Part shown: positions 51,888-60,154 of the stretch, piece after piece
How the letters are laid out: the number at the start of each line of letters is the position of its first letter
How positions within the stretch are numbered: the first letter of the stretch is position 1
From: CAVUCH01 sp963697705
Lineage (GTDB): Bacteria > Acidobacteriota > Vicinamibacteria > Vicinamibacterales > JAENWD01
Direction: 5' to 3'
Length of the DNA stretch: 64,000 nucleotides
Assembly (NCBI GenBank): GCA_963697705.1
Contig: CAVOPA010000018.1
Location: 146,897 to 210,896, forward strand
Translations under genes and position numbers: made by a program
The notes under the pieces: generated by a model
Told to the model about the DNA's origin: nothing
What the model saw: the letters and a program-made list of their open reading frames with translations, nothing else
The model's database searches: none

Positions 51888-52578
51888 TCGTGCGTGCCTC
51901 CGCCGCTTTGCCGGTGTGGTCCATGCGGGCGAGCTCGAGCGGGTGCTCGTGTTCCATGCGCTCGCGGCTGATCTTGCCCGTGAAGATGCTCGTGTCGAAC
52001 GGGAACGTATCGGGCGACAGGTGCGCGTTGTACACGTGCCAGGTGATGACGACCAGAAACGCCATCAGGCCCTCGTTGCTGTGCGCGACCTTCGCGGCGG
52101 GCACGAACTCACCGGGAAGCAGGCGCAGCGCGAGGAGCGGGAAGTACAAGATGAGGCCAGTGGCCACCATCAGCACGCCGCCGAGCAGCAGCCCCCAGTA
52201 TTCGAACTTCTGCCGGTAGTCGAAGCGGTCGAACGCGGCGTGATGGTCCGAGAGCCCGAGGTAGTAGCGGATGGTCAGCACGGCGTCGCTGAAGTCCTTG
52301 CGGTTGGGCACGAGCGTTGGACGCGCGCGGCCGATGGCGATCTTGAAGCCCACCGTGACGACGTGCAGCATCGAGAGGGTGGCAAACGCCACGCCGCACA
52401 TCCGGTGCATGAACCGCAACCGTTCCATCCCGCCGAACAGGCTCACGATCGCATGAGACCAACCGGCGTCGTAGAACTTCTGCGGAAATCCTGTCAGCGC
52501 CAGCAGCGTGAAGATCGACATCACGAGAAAGTGTTCGACGCGCTGCCGCAGGCTGAATCGCTGGAGGTAATCGCTCAT
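51880..52578 (-). CDS. Membrane cytochrome b (formate-dehydrogenase-gamma/NrfD-like, b561-type)
   Basis: A 232-residue membrane protein with four or five helices. Conserved histidines for two b hemes lie in QRVEHFLVMSIFTLLALTG, RFMHRMCGVAFATLS, KVAHSNEGLMAF and VITWHVYNAH. This pattern fits the di-heme b561 module that passes electrons between quinone and a periplasmic cytochrome. Its ATG overlaps the cytochrome c stop (ATGA), and the C-terminus overlaps the kinase start. Confidence 0.88.
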   Translation of the reverse strand: MSDYLQRFSLRQRVEHFLVMSIFTLLALTGFPQKFYDAGWSHAIVSLFGGMERLRFMHRMCGVAFATLSMLHVVTVGFKIAIGRARPTLVPNRKDFSDAVLTIRYYLGLSDHHAAFDRFDYRQKFEYWGLLLGGVLMVATGLILYFPLLALRLLPGEFVPAAKVAHSNEGLMAFLVVITWHVYNAHLSPDTFPFDTSIFTGKISRERMEHEHPLELARMDHTGKAAEARTNG

Positions 52579-53717
52579 CGGTTCACCACGAGGCGCCACA
52601 GGTGCAGGAGGATCTGGAGCACGAGGCCGCCGATCACGAACGGTATGAAGATCCGGTAAAAGACCGTGACCGAGTAGACGATCGGCGCCTTCTGCCATGA
52701 GGGCTCGTAGTGCGAGAGCCACGCGGCCGGGAACGATTCAGGCGCCCCCTGGTGACACTTGCGGCATGTCGCGACGAGATTCGCTTTGAGCACAGGCGAA
52801 TCGGGTGCTTCGACGCGCGTGATGTTGTGCACGCCGTGGCAGTCGATGCACAGGGCGGTGAGCCGCTCCTTCCGCGCTGCGGTGCCGCTCGTGTTGGTGA
52901 GCGAGGCGCTCATCCCGTGGAAGTCGGCGAGGTAGGTGGAGACGACGTTCGGCGACAGGCCGTACTTCGCCATCAGCGGTTTGTTGGTGTGGCACTTGCC
53001 GCACAGCTCCGGCGTCTTCACGAGCCACGCGGTGGTCCGCGGATCCGCGATGTCGTGCGAGTGGTGGCAGTCGGTGCACACCGGCACATCGTTGTTGCCG
53101 TCGAGCAGCGACTTGCCGTGGACGCTGTTCGCGTAGACGGCCGAGATGGCCTGGTGACAGCGCGCACAGGTGCGCGAGATCGCCGCGCGCGGCTTGCCCG
53201 CGGCGGCGATCGCGTGCGAGCCGTGGCAGTCGGCGCAGGCCGGTGCCCGGGTGTCGCCGCGCGCGAGCAATGTGTAGTGCACGCCGTCGAGCGACTGGGT
53301 GTAGTTGTCGAAGTGACAGCTCTTGCAGGTGTCCCGGAACGAGGCGCGGAAGTGCGGAAGGTCGGCGTACTTCCGCTCGGGGTGCGGAATCTCGCCCATT
53401 CCGGCGTGGCAGTCGGTGCACTTCAGGTTGTCGCCGTGCACCGAGTGAGCGAAGGCGCTCCGATCGACCGCGAGCGCGTGAGACTGCCCGTTTTCGAAGG
53501 TGACCGAGAGGCTATCGTCCGAGTGGCACGACAGGCACGTCTCGATTTCCTCCTTCGCACTGTCCTGCGCCGCCGCCGCGCGCGCACACACCACGGGCAG
53601 GGCCAGCGCCACGATCGTGATGAGCGGGACGAGGGGGAACGGAGTCGGCCGGCGTCGCGGCCAGGTCGGATCGAGTGATCGGGCTGTGCGTCCACGAGGA
53701 CGCGGGGCAACCCGCAT
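52575..53717 (-). CDS. Nine-heme c-type cytochrome with C-terminal membrane anchor
   Basis: A 380-residue multiheme cytochrome. After an N-terminal signal (LVPLITIVALALPVVCARAA) there are nine CxxCH motifs (CLSCH, CTDCH, CKSCH, CADCH, CARCH, CTDCH, CGKCH, CIDCH, CRKCH). The C-terminus has one transmembrane helix (IFIPFVIGGLVLQILLHLW). It resembles the cytochrome c3/NapC-like or doubled CXXCH proteins of quinol-linked respiration. GGAGG lies 7 bases before ATG 53717. Paired with the cytochrome b gene; the final electron acceptor is unknown. Confidence 0.92.
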   Translation of the reverse strand: MRVAPRPRGRTARSLDPTWPRRRPTPFPLVPLITIVALALPVVCARAAAAQDSAKEEIETCLSCHSDDSLSVTFENGQSHALAVDRSAFAHSVHGDNLKCTDCHAGMGEIPHPERKYADLPHFRASFRDTCKSCHFDNYTQSLDGVHYTLLARGDTRAPACADCHGSHAIAAAGKPRAAISRTCARCHQAISAVYANSVHGKSLLDGNNDVPVCTDCHHSHDIADPRTTAWLVKTPELCGKCHTNKPLMAKYGLSPNVVSTYLADFHGMSASLTNTSGTAARKERLTALCIDCHGVHNITRVEAPDSPVLKANLVATCRKCHQGAPESFPAAWLSHYEPSWQKAPIVYSVTVFYRIFIPFVIGGLVLQILLHLWRLVVNR

Positions 53718-54105
53718 AGGAGACCTCCTGCGGTCTCCGTCGCTTCCTCGCCTATTCTGACGGAGTTCTGTCGTGATGTCTCGCGTTTGGCTCGGCAGAT
53801 TGAAAAGTAATCGCGTTCTAGTTGTTTATGAGCCGTGTCCTAACCGGGCGCACCGCAACTCCGGCTGCGCACGATGGACGAGGGGTTGTTGTAGAATCCC
53901 GCCTCAGCCGATCCGTTCCTTGCCCGTATGCGATGCTCTCGGGCCGAGTGCCGCTGCCGGTTCGAGCAGACGCGCATGCGGCTGCGGTGGAACACGCTCC
54001 GGCCGATATGTCGGTAGACCAACGAGCTGGATCACCTCGAGAACCCCGGATGCGGCGGGCTGTGTGACGGGGTGCGTCGGGGGCAATCAACTTCCGGAGG
54101 ACCCG
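53718..54105. other. Divergent intergenic region, cytochrome operon and CsgG-like gene
   Basis: 388 bases between divergent genes. Sequence near 53800-53835 is AT-rich (AAAAGTAATCGCG, TAGTTGTTTATGAG) and is the best place for promoters. No gene or repeat is recognised. Confidence 0.5.
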
Positions 54106-55152
54106 ATGTCGATGCAGGCGAGCCGGTGCGTCCCGATTGTGAGCGTCGTGGCCGCGCTCCTGGCCGGTCCTGTCCTTGTCCAGGCGCAAGGCATCACCGC
54201 TCCGAAGCAGGGCCAGGGCGGCAGCGTCGTCCAGGGGTCGGCGGGTACCGATGGCAGCCGTGGTGACTCGGGGCTCGAACACTGCGACAAGCCGATGGGC
54301 GCCCTGGCCGTCGTCGAGCCCCAGGACTACATCATCACGGCGCTCAGGCGGTACAACCTGGGATCGCCGGTCGGCCTGATCCGCATGATGGCGCAGCAGT
54401 CCAACTGCTTCATCGTGGTCGAGCGCGGCCAGGGGATGCAGAACGTCATGCAGGAGCGCTCGCTCGCGGCATCGGGCCAGCTTCGCCAGGACTCGAACAT
54501 GGGCGGCGGCCAGATGGTCACGGCCGACTTCGTCCTCACGCCGGCGGTGGTGTTCTCGGAGAGGAATGCCGGCGGAGTGGGTGGAGGCATCGGTGGTCTC
54601 CTCGGCGGGCGCGGCGGCGCACTGGCGGCCGCGGCCGGCGGGATCAAGTTCAAGGAAGCGCAGACGAGCATGCTCGTCGCCGACGCCAGGAGCAGTGTGC
54701 AGGTCGCATCGGCCGAGGGCAGCACCAAGAAGGCCGACCTCGGCGCCGGGGGCGCCCTCTTCGGCGGCGGCATGGGGGCGGTGGCAGGTGGCTACGGGAA
54801 CACCAACGAGGGGAAGATCATCGCCGCGGCGTTCCTGAACAACTACAACAAGATCGTGCAGGTCGTCCGCAACGATCCGAGTCTGCAGCGCAACGTCGGT
54901 ACGCTGAAGCAGGAGGCCGTGGCCGGCGGCACGACCAAGGCCGGCGCGGTGTTCGAAGAGGGCGACGTGATCGTGCCGAAGATCGCCAACGTGCGCCTGC
55001 TCGCGCAGCCAAACGATGCGGCGACGGTGCTCGCCACGCTCGGCCGCGGCGAGGAGCTCGTGGTCGTCGGAAAGATGAAGGACGGCTACGTGAACGTCCA
55101 GAGTGCAACCGCCACCGGTTGGGTGCGCGGCGCCCTCGTCGTGCGCCCGTAG
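54106..55152 (+). CDS. CsgG-family exported protein with C-terminal SH3 domain
   Basis: A 348-residue exported protein. ATG 54106 follows CCGGAGGACCCG and opens a signal peptide cut after VLVQAQ. Residues about 45-235 resemble CsgG-like curli assembly or 'penicillin-binding-protein activator' proteins: GALAVVEPQDY, NCFIVVERGQGMQNVMQER, GGQMVTADFVLTPAVVF and Gly-rich GGVGGGIGGLLGGRGG. The last 70 residues are an SH3-like domain (VRLLAQPNDAATVLATLGRGEELVVVG). Probably periplasmic or outer-membrane. No csg genes are adjacent. Confidence 0.78.
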   Translation: MSMQASRCVPIVSVVAALLAGPVLVQAQGITAPKQGQGGSVVQGSAGTDGSRGDSGLEHCDKPMGALAVVEPQDYIITALRRYNLGSPVGLIRMMAQQSNCFIVVERGQGMQNVMQERSLAASGQLRQDSNMGGGQMVTADFVLTPAVVFSERNAGGVGGGIGGLLGGRGGALAAAAGGIKFKEAQTSMLVADARSSVQVASAEGSTKKADLGAGGALFGGGMGAVAGGYGNTNEGKIIAAAFLNNYNKIVQVVRNDPSLQRNVGTLKQEAVAGGTTKAGAVFEEGDVIVPKIANVRLLAQPNDAATVLATLGRGEELVVVGKMKDGYVNVQSATATGWVRGALVVRP

Positions 55153-55177
55153 TCGTTTAGTGGCGAGCGCCCACTCC

Positions 55178-55385
55178 GTGTAGCGTCCGCCTTTGAGGCG
55201 GGCCGTGACTTGGTGTAGCGCCCGCCTTCAGGCGGGTCGTGACTTCGTGTAGTGCCCGCCTTCAGGCGGGCCGTGACTTTGTGTAGTGCCCGCCTTCAGG
55301 CGGGCCGTGACTCTGTGTAGTGCTTGCCTGTAGGCGGGCCGTGACTCCGGGCCGTGACTCCGGTATCGCCCGCGTCAGGCGGGCT
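55178..55385. repeat. Tandem array of about six REP-like units, 34-bp period
   Basis: Five full and one partial copies of a unit GTGTAGTGCCCGCCTTCAGG + CGGGCCGTGACTT repeat with a period of about 34 bases. Each contains the CCCGCCTTCAGGCGGG palindrome. Copies differ at a few positions. There are no unique spacers, so it is not a CRISPR array. Confidence 0.9.
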
Positions 55386-55476
55386 CCTGGCCTCGTGAGC
55401 GCGCAGCCGGGCACGCGCGCACGTACCCTGTCGTGTCGGCCGGCGTGCCGACGCCCGTTGCAAAGGAGATCCATCG

Positions 55477-56526
55477 ATGAAAGGCTTGCGCCCGCTCGTA
55501 CTCACTGTGTCAATCGCTGCCGTTTCGGCGGCCGGCCTGCACGCCGACGTCAAGACGGACCAGAAAGGGCAGGTCAAATTCGCTGGCGCGCTCGGCCGCA
55601 TGTTCAACATGTTCGGCGGCAAGGCGGCGCGCGAGGGCGTCGTGACGAAGGTCGCAGTGAAGGGCGACCGCATGCTGACGGGCAGCGGCGACACCGGGCA
55701 GCTCGTCGACCTTGCCGAAGAGAAGCTGTACGAGATCGACTTCGACAACAAGTCGTACAAGGTGACGACCTTCGACGAGCTGCGCCGCCGGATGCGCGAG
55801 GCCGAGGAGAAGGCCCGACAGGAGCAGGTCAAGGCCGAGAAGCGTGACCAGAAGGCGGCCGAGAAGAACGGCGAAAAACCCCCCGAGTACGAGGTCGACG
55901 TCGTCACCAAGTCCACCGGCGCGGCGAAGACGATCAACGGCTTCGAGACGAAGCAGTCGATCACCACGGTCACGGTACGCCCCAAGGGGAAGACCCTGGA
56001 GCAGGGCGGCGGTATGGTGCTCACGGCCGACAGCTGGCTCGCGCCGTCGATGGACACGATGAAGGAAGTGGCCGACTTCCAGCTGCGCTACATGAAGAAG
56101 CTCGAATCGCCGGCGACGGGCGGCGCGATGTCGGCCGATCAGTTGGCCGCAGCATTCGCGATGTACCCCATGCTCAAGGAGGCGATGGGCAAGATGCGCA
56201 CTGAAGGCACAAAAGTTGAGGGCGCGCCAGTGCTGACGACGACGACATTCGAGGCCGTGCAGAGCACCGAACAGCAGGCCGAGGCCGCCCGGCAGCAGCA
56301 GGAATCGAAGAGCGACGACACACCCACGACGGTTGGCGGCATCGGCGGGATGTTCGCGAAGAAGATGATGAAGAAGAAGGCGGAAGAACCGGCCGCCACG
56401 ACAGCTGCCAGCACGCAGCCCGGGCACACGACGGTGATGACGATGGTGAACGAGACCCTCAGCATGTCGAAGGACGTGGCGGCCGCCGACGTATCGGTAC
56501 CCGCGGGGTTCAAGGAGAAGAAGTAG
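55477..56526 (+). CDS. Exported DUF4412-like protein
   Basis: A 349-residue exported protein with AAAGGAGA 9 bases before ATG 55477 and a signal peptide (LVLTVSIAAVSAAGLHA). Mature sequence: YEIDFDNKSYKVTTFDELR, a charged helix (REAEEKARQEQVKAEKRDQK), TINGFETKQSITTVTVRPKG, WLAPSMDTMKEVADFQLRY and a Lys-rich C-terminal part. The pattern resembles DUF4412 and other acidobacterial exported proteins that bind a small molecule or lipid. The function is unknown. Confidence 0.7.
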   Translation: MKGLRPLVLTVSIAAVSAAGLHADVKTDQKGQVKFAGALGRMFNMFGGKAAREGVVTKVAVKGDRMLTGSGDTGQLVDLAEEKLYEIDFDNKSYKVTTFDELRRRMREAEEKARQEQVKAEKRDQKAAEKNGEKPPEYEVDVVTKSTGAAKTINGFETKQSITTVTVRPKGKTLEQGGGMVLTADSWLAPSMDTMKEVADFQLRYMKKLESPATGGAMSADQLAAAFAMYPMLKEAMGKMRTEGTKVEGAPVLTTTTFEAVQSTEQQAEAARQQQESKSDDTPTTVGGIGGMFAKKMMKKKAEEPAATTAASTQPGHTTVMTMVNETLSMSKDVAAADVSVPAGFKEKK

Positions 56527-56529
56527 AGG

Positions 56530-56815
56530 TTCTTTGGCTGGCGGCTGGCGGCTGGCGGCTGGCGGCTGGCGGCCGACGAATGCGCGTAGTGGCGGCCTCA
56601 GGCGGGCCGTGCCTCGCGTAGTGCCCGCCTTCAGGCGGGCCGTGTCTCGCGTGGTGCCCGCCTTCACAGGCGGGCCGGCCCGTCGTAGTTCTGTAGTCCG
56701 GGAGCCCCTATCGCGCATGGTGCCCGCCTTCGCGGGCGGGCCGGCTCGTCGTGGTGCTGTCGTCCGGGAGCCCGCGTCTCGCGTGGTGCCCGCCGTCAGG
56801 CGGGCCGTGGCCATG
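56530..56815. repeat. GGCTGGC heptamers followed by REP-like palindromes
   Basis: Five copies of GGCTGGC run from 56533 to 56571. After them come about five palindromes of the GTAGTGCCCGCC family (about 56588, 56615, 56652, 56717, 56785), some with a variable centre (TTCACAGG, TTCGCG). The two repeat types thus meet in one gap. No gene is present. Confidence 0.85.
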
Positions 56816-56839
56816 GCCCGCAGGGCGTGTGCCCTATGG

Positions 56840-56845
56840 TATAGT
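56840..56845 (+). promoter_or_regulatory. -10 box for tRNA-Arg
   Basis: TATAGT at 56840-56845 is 55 bases before the tRNA and the only good -10 in this GC-rich gap. Confidence 0.4.
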
Positions 56846-56899
56846 TTGAAATTCGTCATCGCGCCGCGGCTGCAGCAGAGCCGCGCGTGCCCGCCCCGT

Positions 56900-56976
56900 G
56901 CGCCCTTAGCTCAGTTGGATAGAGCGTCTGGCTACGAACCAGGAGGTCGCAGGTTCGAGTCCTGCAGGGCGCACCA
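56900..56976 (+). tRNA. tRNA-Arg (anticodon ACG), with CCA
   Basis: The 7-bp acceptor stem GCGCCCT pairs with AGGGCGC (56966-56972). The D arm (GCTCAGTTGGATAGAGC), anticodon stem-loop CTGGCTACGAACCAG with anticodon ACG, and T arm (GCAGGTTCGAGTCCTGC) are all intact. Base 56973 is the discriminator A and CCA (56974-56976) is encoded. An integrase gene begins 37 bases downstream, so the 3' part is a likely integration site. Confidence 0.97.
56949..56976. other. Probable attachment site (tRNA-Arg 3' end)
   Basis: The T arm and acceptor 3' end of tRNA-Arg adjoin a tyrosine integrase reading toward it, the usual layout for an element inserted in a tRNA gene. The second att copy should repeat part of this sequence beyond 64000; it is not in the window, so the limits are guesses. 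Confidence 0.5.
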
Positions 56977-57012
56977 ATGTTTTCAATCAGTTAGAGCACC
57001 GGCCCTCCCGGG

Positions 57013-58083
57013 CTAGTGAACAATCGTGAACAATTCGCCGCCGATCTTCTCGACGGCGTCGCGAACTGACCCATCGAGCACCTGCGTGTACACGTTCAGC
57101 GTCGTGTCGACGTTGGCGTGACCCATCAGCTGCGCGACCACCTTCCCCGGCACGCCCTTCTCGTGCGACCACGAGGAATAGGTCCGGCGGAAGGTGAGCC
57201 ACGTCGCGTGCGGCAAGCCCAGCTGATCACAGGCTGGGAAGATGGACCGACGCAGCACGTTGTTCGGCGAGAGTGGGGTGCCCAGATGCGTTGCGAAGAC
57301 CAACGCCTCCGGGCCTGTCTTCTTGACGTGGGCCTTCCATTCGCCGACCAACCGTAGTGCCGTCACAGAGAGCGGAATCTGTCGCGATCCCGCCTCCGTC
57401 TTCGGCGTGCTGAACGTGCCGTCGTAGATGGCCTCTCGCACCGTGAGCACCCGGGCGTGCTCATCGATGTCCTTCCAGCGCAGCGCGAACAGCTCGCCGC
57501 GTCGAAGACCTGAGAGGATCGCGAGCCCGACCATGGTTCGCGCGAGCAACGGCAAGGCCGCCACCAAAGCGGCTGCCTGGTCCGTCGTCAAAGCCCACTT
57601 CGGACGGACACATCTGAGCGTCGGCAAGTCGACGCCCCGCGCAGGGTTCTCCGGGAGGTGGCCCCACTTCACGGCCGTGCGAAGCACCGCGCTCAGCACG
57701 TCGTGAATGTGATCGATGGACTTCGGCGCGTACCCCGCCTGCGGTGAGATGGGCCACATACGCCTGGATCTCCTGTCGCGTCACGCCCGAGATCGGCATG
57801 TCGCCAAACTGCGGCAGCAGGTGCTTCTTCAGCATGAAGCGACGATGCTTTTGGGTCGAGTGTTTGTACATCGGCAAGACCGTCGCGTCCCATTCGCCGG
57901 CGAGCGTCCGGAACGTGACGTGTGACCGCGTAGGCGCCTTCCTGTTCCCTGCGGCTGTCACTCGTTGATTGAGGGTCTCTGACGCCTGCTTGCGCGTGAC
58001 CTCGCCCAACGCTTCGTACCGCATACCTTCCTCCTCGTGCCATCGGGAGCGATTTCAATCTCCCTCCAGCGAATCGCCCAGCC
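57013..58083 (-). pseudogene. Tyrosine recombinase/integrase, frameshifted
   Basis: Two overlapping frames together give a tyrosine integrase. The N-terminal part (from ATG 58024, or from about 58083 if WAIRWREIEIAPDGTRRK is included through another shift at 58020) is the core-binding domain (WDATVLPMYKHSTQKHRRF). The C-terminal part has GLRRGELFALRW with the first catalytic Arg, FRRTYSSWSHEKG, MGHANVDTTLNVYTQ with the nucleophile Tyr. One extra G in the run at 57737-57740 separates them; removing it gives LTAGGYAPKSIDH. The stop TAG lies 37 bases from tRNA-Arg. It may be inactive or a base-call artefact. Confidence 0.85.
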
Positions 58084-58218
58084 CTTTCCTCTTCTGAGAA
58101 GACAACCGCTTCCGTCACTGTCGTTTCGATCGAGCCATTCGAGGGAATCCCTTTCCTCTCGTTGGCTCTTCGTGCTGTAGCTCGACTCTCATTGTACCGG
58201 TTGCCTTGGCGGAAGGAA

Positions 58219-58484
58219 TCAGCCCATTCGAGTGCGCTTGAGCAGGAATTCGCGAACGAGCCGGCGTCGAAACGCACGTACTTGCCGATCTTCACGTGGG
58301 GCAGCCGCTCCGATCGCGGTATTCCTCGCGACCTGGTGTGTTCGTAAATCCAGCTCCTGCTGACCTTCAGTAGCGTGGCCACTTCCTCAACGGTCAGCAG
58401 CTCCTGCAGGTCGTCAGATGCGCTGTCCCCCTGCGACTGGACCAGTCCTGCTGTGGATTCGGGATGCAGGGCACCGGATGTCAT
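58219..58484 (-). CDS. Small HTH (excisionase/AlpA-like) protein, probable frameshift near end
   Basis: ATG 58484 overlaps the preceding stop (ATGA) and has GAGGTGG just upstream. The protein has ELLTVEEVATLLKVSRSWIYEHTRSRGIP followed by PHVKIGKYVRFDAG, the MerR/excisionase-type HTH of mobile elements. The frame as sequenced runs on past 58219 into unrelated sequence; one C missing at about 58257 would give the normal ending EFLLKRTRMG and stop at 58219. It is the likely directionality factor for the integrase next to it. Confidence 0.75.
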
Positions 58485-58874
58485 ACCCACCTCGTTCTCA
58501 AGCGGAAGTTGATGCCAGACGAACATCCCGGATACCGCCCGAAGGCGGTATCCGGGGTCGCTTCACCTACGACGCCGCCTCCGTGGCGGTCTCCTCGGAC
58601 CTCGGCGTAGGCCTGCAGCACGAGATCACGCACGCGTTCCTGTGACGCCGCGTCAGCGATCGGACGGAGCAGCGCGAAGCTGCGGCGTTCACCGTTGACC
58701 GAGTACTGGCGCGCCGGGAAGGTGACGTTTCGGCCACCGCCGCTGCGTCGCTCCCACACGGCAAAACCGATCAGCTTCAAGCCGTCGAGCACGCCGTCGG
58801 TGAAGTGCAGCTCGGCATCCGGCGAGTTTGCCTGGCGGGTTGCCTTTGTCGTTCGGAACGATTTTGACGACCAT
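58481..58874 (-). CDS. SpoVG-like small protein, copy 1 (frameshifted)
   Basis: ATG 58874 follows AGGAGGT by 7 bases. Frame 1 gives VVKIVPNDKGNPPGKLA; one extra G near 58818 shifts to frame 2, which reads LDGLKLIGFAVWERR, NVTFPARQYSVNGERRSFALLRP and ends ...VLQAYAEVR plus a tail. It is paralogous to the gene at 62699-63018. The general pattern (KLADAE..F, FAVWE, PAR.Y, then LL.P..., ending in a VL.AY helix) recalls SpoVG, a small nucleic-acid-binding protein; this is inference. Confidence 0.65.
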
Positions 58875-59310
58875 GATGTGACCTCCTGAAAAGCTCGCCC
58901 TTGCGACGAGCAGTTGACGCCGACGAGCGATTTGCGCGCGTCACGCTGCGGCCTGGCCGGTTGCGGGGCCTGAAGCCGTTGCCACAGCCACTGCTGCAGC
59001 GTGTTGAGGCCGACGAGCCCGGGATCTGCGGGCAGCAGCAGGTGCTGATTGCCCGCGATAGCGCTGCGCGCTGCCAGGCGAGCTCCATCGCGTCGACGAG
59101 CACCAGACGCGCGGTGCCTCGGCCGGGATCGCGTCGTGCGGTCGATGGCTCCGCCGCGAAGCCGGCGACATCTGCGAACGTCGCCGCGTGGAGCGTGACT
59201 GTCGCCGGTGAGTCGAGCTCGGTGGGTGCGGTGGTGACGAACGCGCAGTAGATCCGCGTGTGGTGGCCGATCGTCACCGTAATGTTGGGCGTGAGCGACC
59301 GTTCATTCAT
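58875..59310 (-). CDS. Hypothetical element protein (frameshifted)
   Basis: ATG 59310 has GGGAGGAA 5 bases upstream. The translation NITVTIGHHTRIYCAFVTTA, ATFADVAGFAAEPSTARR, LVLVDAMELAWQRAALSRAI continues in the next frame as NQHLLLPADPGLVGLNTLQQWLWQRLQ, so one base is extra or missing near 59062. I do not recognise the family. It belongs to the leftward element operon. Confidence 0.5.
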
Positions 59311-59520
59311 GGTGTTCCTCCCTTCTTCGAGATCCCCCGCCGCTTCGATAAACGCCCTCGGTGTGAAGTGCGGAGCCCGGGTCAAGGCCGCGCCAGCGGC
59401 GAGCGCAGCGAGCGAAGCCTTGACGCGGGCGAGCACTTCCACAGAATCCCCAGCTCGAAGCGGCGGCATGTTGATGTCACGCGTCGCATGGGTGCTGTCT
59501 GGAAGAGCGAGTTCGTTCAC
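59311..59520 (-). CDS. Small hypothetical element protein
   Basis: About 70 codons from ATG 59520 (PPLRAGDSVEVLARVKASLAA, HFTPRAFIEAAGDLEEG) that read straight into the next gene's start without a stop, perhaps another lost stop through an indel. No family recognised. Confidence 0.35.
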
Positions 59521-59587
59521 GATGAGCGATCTGCGCTTTCAGCGGCAGCGAGTACGCCGCTCAGAAATCGACGTACGCGCGCGTTGG

Positions 59588-59997
59588 CTACGGCGGCGCC
59601 TCGCCGTCGCGGGGTGTTGGGGAGGTCGGAGCCGGCGCTGCTACAGAGGGGGCGGTCGACGGCGACAGTCCGAGTCGCGTCGCCGTCGATGAGAGGTCCC
59701 GAGGACACCAGCTGTGTCTCAGGAGCAGCGCGATCGCGAGCAGCCGTGGGTACTGGCTGGCGGGCAGGCGGGTCACACGACCGACGAGCACGTCGAAGTC
59801 GTCGCTGATGTGGAGTTCTTCGAGCAGCGCGTGCAGCAGCCGCGCGCGACAACGTGGGGCCGGTTGTACCTTCGGCCAACGTCCGAAGGTCGCGCAGGCG
59901 CCCGTGTCGCCGCCAGTCGTCGACCTGGATCCGCTCGCGCATCCAGGTCGTCAGCGGTGGGCTCGGTGGTTCGTCGGCGTGTGGACCCGTCGCGCAT
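59588..59997 (-). CDS. Hypothetical element protein (frameshifted)
   Basis: ATG 59997 has GGAGGTG 7 bases before it. The start RDGSTRRRTTEPTADDLDA, the middle MRERIQVDDWRRHGRLRDLR and the end LLEELHISDDFDVLVGRVTR + LPASQYPRLLAIALLL lie in three different frames, so at least two indels separate them. The composite reads as a helical protein. No family recognised. It is followed on its 5' side by a 157-base gap with no gene. Confidence 0.4.
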
Positions 59998-60154
59998 GGC
60001 AGACACCTCCGGTAGAGCGCCTGGCTCTGGGAGCGGAGGCGGCCGCCTGCGCGACGGCTGTGCGAGGGGCGGATGAAGGACGTGGCGTGTGCCGACGCCC
60101 GTTGTTCGTGGAACGAGCCGCGGGGCTGTGCCCGGGCGGCGACGGACCAGGTCT

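Noticed and set aside
55178..55385. Regular repeats looking like a CRISPR array
   Set aside because: The units abut with no unique spacers, each unit is itself a palindrome found elsewhere singly, and there are no cas genes.
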